The notes under the pieces are model-generated. The model searched no databases and was not told the DNA's origin. It saw only the letters and a list, made by a program, of their open reading frames with translations. Positions 58,183 through 64,000 of a stretch of 64,000 bases of DNA are shown piece by piece. The position numbers were made by a program, and so were the translations under genes. The stretch lies in contig NZ_LGKO01000004.1 of NCBI RefSeq assembly GCF_001306145.1, forward strand, positions 1 through 64,000, in the 5' to 3' direction. The DNA comes from Thermanaerothrix daxensis (lineage in GTDB: Bacteria; Chloroflexota; Anaerolineae; Anaerolineales; Anaerolineaceae). Within the stretch, counting starts at the first letter, position 1, and the number at the start of each line of letters is the position of its first letter.

Positions 58183-60720
58183 GTGCAAGAAACCGATTTA
58201 CAAACCCTTCTAGCAGATTGGCAAAGCCGCGCTCATCTCTCAGGAGCCTTTCTCTATCGTGTGATCTTGCCCGCACAGCCGGCGCAAACCTTGCCGCTAC
58301 CTGCGGAAATGACCCCACCCCTCCGCCAAGCATTAAGCGCGCTGGGGATCGAACACCTTTACCTGCATCAGGCTATGGCCTGGCGGAATGCCCAGGCCAA
58401 GGTCCATACTATGGTCAACGCGGGGGTAGGCAGCGGGAAATCGCTTTGTTATCATCTCCCCGTTCTGCATGCTTGGCTAGAACACCCCCAAACGACCGCT
58501 TTATATCTCTTTCCCACAAAGGCTCTGGCATACGATCAATATCGGTTCCTTCAATCCCTGATTGACACTTTGCCCGTCTCTACCCAAGAACGCCATGCCC
58601 TGGGGAAACAAATTATCACTTATGACGGCGATACATCCCCATCCCAGCGTAAGAGAACACGACAAAATGGGCGTTTGATCCTGACCAACCCGGACATGCT
58701 TCATTATGGGATTCTACCCTTTCATCCTTACTGGCAAGAGTGCTTTTCGCACCTGGCCTTTGTCATTCTAGACGAGGCACATGTGTACCGAGGTGCCTTC
58801 GGATCCCATGTGGCCAACCTCATCCGTCGCCTGAAGCGCATTGCCACACTCTACGGCTCCCAACCGGTTTTCTTGCTCACCTCAGGCACCATTGGCAATC
58901 CTCAGGAACTAGCACAAACATTGATTGAGGCTCCTGTCGCTCTTATCCAGCAGGACACAGCCCCCAAGCCCAAACGATTTTTGGTTTTTTATAACCCTCC
59001 CCTTGAAGACATATCAACAGGTCTACGTCGCGAGGCCACTGCCGAAGGAATGAGGTTGGCCGATGATCTTTTTCAACAAGGTTGTCAAACGCTGGTATTT
59101 CTCAACTCACGGCGTGGGGTGGAACAGGCCTTACGCTCTTTCAGGGCAAACATGCCTGCCGCCCAGGGCATTGAAGCCTATCGCAGTGGTTACCTGCCTG
59201 AAGATCGGCGCTGGATCGAACAGGGGTTACGTGAGCGGTCTAACCGCTTGGTTATAACCACCAGCGCCCTGGAACTAGGGGTTGATATCGGCAGCGTCGA
59301 GGCTGTTATTCAAATCGGCTATCCCGGCTCGATCGCCGCTCTTCACCAGCGCTTCGGGCGCGCTGGACGCAAAGGACAACCTGCCCTCGGTGTCATGATT
59401 GCCTCAGATAATCCGCTCGATCAGTATCTTGTCTACCACCCCGCTGAGGTATTTGAGCGTCCTCCTGAAAAAGTGGTCCTGAATCCCAATAACCCCGTCA
59501 TCCTTTACCATCACCTCCAATGTGCTGCCTATGAAAAACCCTTCCATGAGGGCGAACCCTTCGGTTCACTTGAGTGGAGCGCCATCACCCCCTACCTTGA
59601 AGCGCTGTCTGAACACGGTCATGTGTTTGCTGCCTCGAATCGCTTTGTTTGGATGCGTAGCACCCAACCCCATCGTGAGATTTCTTTACGAGGCAGCGCT
59701 CACCCCACGGTTCGGTTAATTTCACAGGACTACCAGCAGACCGCTCTCCTGGGTGAAGTGGATTACGAAAGTGCCTATTGGATGGTCCATCCGGGTGCTA
59801 TCTATCTACATCGGGGTGACACTTACCTCGTGGAAGACCTGGACTTCGAGGCCGGACAGGCTTTGCTTGCCCCTACATCAAGTTCCTACTACACCGAACC
59901 GCTTCTTGAAACCGAAATCACCTCTCACCGCGTATGGAAATCCGAGCACTTTGCCTGGGGCACCCATGTGTGTGGGGAGATTCACCTTTCAACCCAGATT
60001 AAAGGTTACCAAAAACGTCAGTGGGAAAACCATACAGTGTTAGAGCAAATTCCCCTCAACCTTCCTGCTCTAACCCTCCAAACCACGGGCTACTGGCTCA
60101 GTCTGAACTCGCACACCGTCAAGCATCTTATTGACCAGGGACTGTGGACAAACGCTCCCAACGACTATGGCCCCAACTGGGAACAGCAACGTCAACGCGC
60201 CCGCGCCCGCGATCATTATACCTGCCAGCAGTGTGGAGCGAGAGAAGAAGGGAAACCCTTTCACGTGCACCACCGCATCCCGTTTCGCCGTTTTTCATCC
60301 CCTGAAGAGGCCAATCGCCTCGAAAACCTGGTCACCCTTTGTCCACGCTGCCACCGTCGTCTGGAAAGAGCAGTTTGGATTCGCAGCGGTCTATCCGCGC
60401 TACGACATCTCCTGCATCACCTTGCACCCTTGTTTATTCTCTGCGATTTCAGCGACCTGGGATCGTTCATCGAGCCCCGCTCCGCACTAAGTCAACGTCA
60501 ACCCACAATTGTGTTTTATGATACCTTCCAGGGTGGCCTGGGATACTCACCTCAATTCTTTGAGAACCTGTTTCCCTGGCTGCAAACTGCTTATGAAGTC
60601 GTGACTCGCTGTCCCTGCCAAAACGGTTGTCCGGCTTGTGTGGGTCCCGCTCCTGAAAAAGGCAGTGGTGGAAAAGCCGAAGCCCGGGCTATTCTGCGGT
60701 TCCTGTTAGAAGCAAACTGA
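58183..60720 (+). CDS. MrfA-like DEAD/DEAH helicase with embedded HNH motif
   Basis: Protein of 845 residues. VNAGVGSGKSLCYHLP (Walker A, ~80), LDEAHVYRGAFG (~196), LLTSGTIGN (~232), TTSALELGVDIGSVEAVIQIG and QRFGRAGRKGQPALG (~389) form the helicase core. The C-terminal MZB-type cysteines are CPCQNGCPACVG (~810). Between them, ~675-728, lies an HNH-type segment: RDHYTCQQCG, FHVHHRIPF, then NLVTLCPRCHRRLE. B. subtilis MrfA (YprA) lacks this insert as far as I recall. GTG 58183 has AGGAGC upstream. The next gene encodes MrfB, so a role in removing DNA adducts is likely. Confidence 0.9.
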   Translation: MQETDLQTLLADWQSRAHLSGAFLYRVILPAQPAQTLPLPAEMTPPLRQALSALGIEHLYLHQAMAWRNAQAKVHTMVNAGVGSGKSLCYHLPVLHAWLEHPQTTALYLFPTKALAYDQYRFLQSLIDTLPVSTQERHALGKQIITYDGDTSPSQRKRTRQNGRLILTNPDMLHYGILPFHPYWQECFSHLAFVILDEAHVYRGAFGSHVANLIRRLKRIATLYGSQPVFLLTSGTIGNPQELAQTLIEAPVALIQQDTAPKPKRFLVFYNPPLEDISTGLRREATAEGMRLADDLFQQGCQTLVFLNSRRGVEQALRSFRANMPAAQGIEAYRSGYLPEDRRWIEQGLRERSNRLVITTSALELGVDIGSVEAVIQIGYPGSIAALHQRFGRAGRKGQPALGVMIASDNPLDQYLVYHPAEVFERPPEKVVLNPNNPVILYHHLQCAAYEKPFHEGEPFGSLEWSAITPYLEALSEHGHVFAASNRFVWMRSTQPHREISLRGSAHPTVRLISQDYQQTALLGEVDYESAYWMVHPGAIYLHRGDTYLVEDLDFEAGQALLAPTSSSYYTEPLLETEITSHRVWKSEHFAWGTHVCGEIHLSTQIKGYQKRQWENHTVLEQIPLNLPALTLQTTGYWLSLNSHTVKHLIDQGLWTNAPNDYGPNWEQQRQRARARDHYTCQQCGAREEGKPFHVHHRIPFRRFSSPEEANRLENLVTLCPRCHRRLERAVWIRSGLSALRHLLHHLAPLFILCDFSDLGSFIEPRSALSQRQPTIVFYDTFQGGLGYSPQFFENLFPWLQTAYEVVTRCPCQNGCPACVGPAPEKGSGGKAEARAILRFLLEAN

Positions 60721-60728
60721 GAAGCGCT

Positions 60729-61973
60729 ATGGATGAGGAACTGATGAAGCGCCTGGAAACCCTTGGAGTACGTCGTGGCCTGCCCGCTGATAAACCCGCA
60801 AGGCCCCCCTCCTCTTCATTTTGGCGTGTTGAAAAAGTTATTCCAGGGGGGCGGTTCTGGCCTGACCACTCGCGTTCGACCTTTATACTCGAACATATTT
60901 ACCCGCCCGACTACCAGCATGGAAAGAAGAGCCTCAGAATATCCCCTCGGGATAGGGTTTATCCTGGCTTCTTTGACGGCAACCCGGAGATCAACCACGA
61001 GCATCTGCTCTTCCTCGATGTAGAAACCTCCAGCCTTAGCCCAGGATCGGGAACCCTGATTTTCTTGGTTGGTTTGGGTTACTGGGGTCTTGAAGGCTAT
61101 CACTCTCACCAGGTTTTTCTTAACGACCCCACAGAGGAACTTTCCTTCCTGGCTTACCTTGATGATTGGATCAACCGTTTTCCTGTCCTGGTGACATTCA
61201 ATGGACGGGCATTTGACCTGCCAGTACTCAACCATCGTTTTCTCATCAATGGAATCCGATCAAAAATTCTGGAAAAGCCTCACGTAGATGTCCTGCATCT
61301 TGCCAGGCGACTCTGGCGTAAACGCTTCCCTTCAAGGCGCTTGGGATTTCTAGAAAACGAAGTTCTTGGTTTCGTCCGAGATCAGAATGAAATCCCCTCT
61401 TGGATGGTGCCTGAAATTTACCAGAATTACCTTGTACTGGGCGAAAGCAATCTCCTGCATGGGGTCTTTTATCACAACGAGATGGATATTGTATCCCTGG
61501 CGGGCCTATTTCTTTACATTGAATCCCTATTTGAGCGGCCTGAGTGGGACCGTCTTTTAGCCGACGAGGCATATTCCCTGATCCGTGAAATGGAACACCA
61601 GGGCCATGAGCTACTTATTTGCTTTCTACAAGAGTTAACAAATAACCCCCGGTATTGGGCAACCAACGATCCTGAAACTGCTCCCCTATGGCTTCTGGTA
61701 GGGCGCATTTACAAACGCCACGGACGTATCTTTGAAGCCTTACAATGTTGGGAAAAAGCCGCCAACCTGAATTCCTTAGAGGCTTGTCTGGAGCTATCGC
61801 GCTACCACGAACATTTGGAACATAATTACAGAGACGCATTGGTCTGGATTGATCGCGCCATTGCCATTCTGGATACCAGCGCATCTCTCAAAGAGAAGCG
61901 ACAATTCAGCGCCTTATCGCGTCGCCGTCTTAAGTTGCTCACCCAACTTGCCCGGAGGTCCCATGCCACGTGA
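60729..61973 (+). CDS. MrfB/YprB-like DEDD exonuclease
   Basis: Protein of 414 residues. The RNase H-like fold shows LLFLDVETSSLSPGSGTLIF (DxE), LVTFNGRAFDLPVLNHRF (second Asp), HVDVLHLARRLWRKRFPS and YHNEMDIVSLAGLFLYIE (last Asp). The C-terminal ~100 residues are TPR-like (IFEALQCWEKAANLNSLEA). It starts 8 nt after the helicase stop. In B. subtilis MrfA and MrfB cooperate in mitomycin C adduct repair. Confidence 0.9.
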   Translation: MDEELMKRLETLGVRRGLPADKPARPPSSSFWRVEKVIPGGRFWPDHSRSTFILEHIYPPDYQHGKKSLRISPRDRVYPGFFDGNPEINHEHLLFLDVETSSLSPGSGTLIFLVGLGYWGLEGYHSHQVFLNDPTEELSFLAYLDDWINRFPVLVTFNGRAFDLPVLNHRFLINGIRSKILEKPHVDVLHLARRLWRKRFPSRRLGFLENEVLGFVRDQNEIPSWMVPEIYQNYLVLGESNLLHGVFYHNEMDIVSLAGLFLYIESLFERPEWDRLLADEAYSLIREMEHQGHELLICFLQELTNNPRYWATNDPETAPLWLLVGRIYKRHGRIFEALQCWEKAANLNSLEACLELSRYHEHLEHNYRDALVWIDRAIAILDTSASLKEKRQFSALSRRRLKLLTQLARRSHAT

Positions 61974-62553
61974 GGACGCAGAGCGCTGGAATGCCCGTTA
62001 CCAATCTTTGATCCATACTTCGGACATGGACCGCCCTCGGGAGTTGTTGGTCTCCTTTGCTCATCTGCTCCCTTCGTCTGGATGGGCACTGGACCTTGCC
62101 ACCGGTCTGGGTGCCAGTGCGGCCTTTTTAGCACGACGGGGCCTGACCGTAGTGGCCATAGATATTTCCTGGACTGCCCTACAATACGCTCGCCAACGTT
62201 GCCCATCCCTCAATCTTATTTTAGCTGACCTGACCGAATCTCCTCTCCCTCCTAAAGAATTCGACGTGCTAACTAACTTTTATTATCTAGAACGCTCGCT
62301 ATTTCCACATTTTTATTCCCGTCTAAAGCCGGGGGGATGGTTATTCATTGAAACCTTAACCGAACGTATGGAAGAACTGCTTCCCGGACAAATTGCACCT
62401 GCCCACCTGCTTAAGGAAGGCGAGCTTTACGAAACTTTCAAACACTGGAAAATTATTTACTATAATGAAGGTATCACCCAAGGCCACTCAGGTCTGAAGG
62501 CTGTGGCAAGTTTGGTTGCTCAGCGCCCGCTTAACCCCTGGAGAACACCATGA
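61963..62553 (+). CDS. Class I SAM-dependent methyltransferase
   Basis: Protein of 196 residues. ALDLATGLGASAAFLARRG is SAM motif I, VVAIDISWTALQYAR motif II and FDVLTNFYYLERSLFPHF, then LKPGGWLFIET the later motifs. It resembles TehB/UbiE-type small methyltransferases; the substrate is unknown. ATG 61963 with GGAGG upstream overlaps mrfB. Confidence 0.87.
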   Translation: MPREDAERWNARYQSLIHTSDMDRPRELLVSFAHLLPSSGWALDLATGLGASAAFLARRGLTVVAIDISWTALQYARQRCPSLNLILADLTESPLPPKEFDVLTNFYYLERSLFPHFYSRLKPGGWLFIETLTERMEELLPGQIAPAHLLKEGELYETFKHWKIIYYNEGITQGHSGLKAVASLVAQRPLNPWRTP

Positions 62554-62888
62554 CCGAATCCCCCCTTTCCCGTTTACGCAAGGAAATTATCCATCAGAAG
62601 ACCGCTCATTTGGATGCGCCATCCCACTGCCCATTGTGTATTCGGGCTTACGAGCAATTTCAATATTACGAGGCCTTTGTGACACAACGTAGCATTGAAG
62701 CCCTTCAAGGCAATCCCCAAGTTGTTGAGTACCCCCATCAGAAAGCGCTCGATAAGACCATTGAGCAACTTGGTGCCTCCCCTGCCCCCGAAGACGCACG
62801 TTTTTACCGTCTTCTGCAGAATGCAAAACAGCGCCTGGACCTCATACTGGCATTGATCCAAGAACTCAACCAGGAGAGTAATCAATGA
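62550..62888 (+). CDS. Small uncharacterised protein
   Basis: Protein of 112 residues, overlapping its neighbours by 4 nt on both sides (ATGA type). It has one Cys pair (HCPLC near residue 27) and is otherwise helical (ALDKTIEQLGA, RLLQNAKQRLDLILALIQEL). No family is recognised. The tight overlaps support that it is expressed. Confidence 0.7.
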   Translation: MTESPLSRLRKEIIHQKTAHLDAPSHCPLCIRAYEQFQYYEAFVTQRSIEALQGNPQVVEYPHQKALDKTIEQLGASPAPEDARFYRLLQNAKQRLDLILALIQELNQESNQ

Positions 62889-63184
62889 GTCCCTCAGAAT
62901 CCACTCCCTATGAAGAGGTTTACCGCGCAAATGGCCGTCTCCACGCCGACATCATTCGCGGTTTCCTGGAGGCTGCGGGTTTTAGTGTGCTGCTCTATCA
63001 GGAGAGCGCAGGCGCCGTATATGGATTAACCGTTGGCCCCTTGGGAGAGGTACGAATCCTAGTGCCCGCCGACCAGGCAGCAGATGCTCGCGATTTGCTG
63101 GCCGCCATGGATCGTGGCCAAATTCCCGCACCGGATGAGGGGGAAGCCTTTGAAGAAGCGCCCCCAGACCAAGACGCTCACTAG
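62885..63184 (+). CDS. DUF2007-like putative signal-transducing protein
   Basis: Protein of 99 residues. YEEVYRANGRLHADIIRGFLEAAGF and GEVRILVPADQAADARDLL follow the DUF2007 pattern (a small ferredoxin-like fold). The C-terminus is acidic. It is the last gene of the mrfA operon, overlapping the previous gene by 4 nt and the opposing aminotransferase stop by 4 nt. Confidence 0.8.
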   Translation: MSPSESTPYEEVYRANGRLHADIIRGFLEAAGFSVLLYQESAGAVYGLTVGPLGEVRILVPADQAADARDLLAAMDRGQIPAPDEGEAFEEAPPDQDAH

Positions 63185-64000
63185 ATAGGTTCAACCATTT
63201 GCTCTACCCGCAGAGCATACAGGCAGGCAATACTCCGAGTAATTACACCCGGGCTTCCATTTCCTATGGTTATTTCATCAATGCGCACCAGCGGTAGGAC
63301 CCCTCGGCTGCTGCTGGTAATAAATGCTTCCTCAAGCCCACTGAGTTCGTCAATTTTTATTGCCCGAAAGAGGAGTGGATATCCTGCCCGTTGCGCGATT
63401 TCAATTACCAACGAGCGCGTCACACCCTGCAGGACCCCATGTCCTGCTGTCAAAATGTGTCCCTCTTGAACGGCAAAAAAATTGCTCGATAGGCCTTCGA
63501 GAATCTCACCCTCTGGGTTAACCATTAAGATCTCGTTGACCCTGGGATGCGCTTTCAGGTCGCGTTCACGCATATCAGCAGTTTGATAAATAAACCGGCT
63601 GGATTTGGCCTGAGGCTGCTCGCGGCTTAACACTCGCGTCACCGCCCATGCACCTTCTTGATAAAGCCATGCTGCCGGAACGGAGAGCGGTTCAACAAAG
63701 ACGTAACATCCTGGCACCTTATCGAGCATGGGGATAAGTAACCGAACGCGGACATCTTCCATCGGGGCTTTATTCGCAATTGCCAACCGAATCGTCGCCC
63801 GCAATTCTGAGCGAGGCAGTATTACATGATATCCGCTCAGACGCAGGGTTTCTTCCAGGCGTTGAAAATGCGCTTCCAGGTGCAACGCGCAATTGCCTTT
63901 GAAGGTGCGAAACGTAGTATAAGCCCCTGCTGGGAGTTCCAGCGTCAAACTATCAAGCGTACCCTCCCGGCTTCCCAGCCCCTGTGGCTTCAACGTGCAA
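63181..64000 (-). CDS. Class IV aminotransferase (IlvE/PabC-like), N-terminus beyond window
   Basis: The minus frame is open to the right edge; an internal TTG at 63993 exists, but family members usually begin slightly further upstream. LPAGAYTTFRTFKG, HLEAHFQRLEETLRLSGY, AKSSRFIYQTADMRERDLK (PLP Lys region), VNEILMVNPEGEILEGLSSNFF (Glu), GVTRSLVIEIAQRAGY and EAFITSSSRGVLPL are class IV motifs. It could be a branched-chain or D-amino acid aminotransferase or aminodeoxychorismate lyase. Confidence 0.85.
   Translation of the reverse strand, partial: CTLKPQGLGSREGTLDSLTLELPAGAYTTFRTFKGNCALHLEAHFQRLEETLRLSGYHVILPRSELRATIRLAIANKAPMEDVRVRLLIPMLDKVPGCYVFVEPLSVPAAWLYQEGAWAVTRVLSREQPQAKSSRFIYQTADMRERDLKAHPRVNEILMVNPEGEILEGLSSNFFAVQEGHILTAGHGVLQGVTRSLVIEIAQRAGYPLLFRAIKIDELSGLEEAFITSSSRGVLPLVRIDEITIGNGSPGVITRSIACLYALRVEQMVEPI

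Overview
The window looks like a chromosomal segment of a Chloroflexota bacterium, probably Anaerolineae-like. This is an inference from gene content: a fused shikimate kinase/3-dehydroquinate synthase, a very large SARP-type BTAD-ATPase-TPR regulator, lipoproteins with Thr/Pro-rich linkers, a heliorhodopsin gene, a CpXC-TPR protein and an Asp23-nusB pair. No rRNA or ribosomal protein gene is present to fix the taxonomy.

Positions 1-16,070 are an accessory island. A CpXC-TPR gene with nearly identical 141-bp repeats runs off the left edge. Divergent from it are a frameshifted AbiEi-type antitoxin remnant and a 1,696-residue DUF1998-family helicase with a C-terminal nuclease-like domain. Next comes mobile debris: ISAs1-type transposase remnants, a candidate structured RNA, a heliorhodopsin gene frameshifted just before its retinal-binding lysine, and WD40 and tyrosine-recombinase fragments. 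Integron-type attC sites then flank a sugar-isomerase-like gene, a GIY-YIG gene and a DUF4338-NurA-HerA operon that looks like a defence module. A 358-bp ISAs1-type element with perfect 15-bp ends closes the island.

Positions 16,090-25,142 carry an apparently complete pathway from DAHP to prephenate and its Phe/Tyr branch enzymes in one operon: aroH, aroF, tyrA, aroA, aroE, aroC, aroKB, aroQ, a YciI-like gene and pheA. It is preceded by a consensus promoter and what looks like a classical ribosome-mediated attenuator: a 25-codon leader peptide with the run FFYFYFY, followed by mutually exclusive hairpins. This is the strongest new observation in the window.

Positions 25,275-33,881 hold a glycosyltransferase, a B12/radical SAM protein, a histidine kinase-response regulator pair with a membrane protein, a glycerol dehydrogenase with a CRP/FNR-like operator, tRNA-Asp and a lipoprotein. 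Positions 33,891-43,803 form a mostly minus-strand locus that reads as 5'-deoxyadenosine/methylthioadenosine salvage: an adenosine-type deaminase, a methylthioinosine-type phosphorylase, a sugar-1-phosphate isomerase and a class II aldolase. It comes with a complete ECF transporter (S, T and fused A subunits) and an RpiR regulator behind a good promoter.

Positions 44,351-50,724 contain small alpha/beta proteins, the SARP-like regulator, gluconokinase and a two-domain VOC protein. Positions 50,996-64,000 contain Asp23, NusB, a large lipoprotein with a glycosidase-like C-terminus, PEP carboxykinase, prepilin peptidase and an MFS transporter. They end with an operon encoding an MrfA-like helicase carrying an embedded HNH motif, MrfB exonuclease, a methyltransferase and two small proteins. 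A class IV aminotransferase cut by the right edge closes the window.
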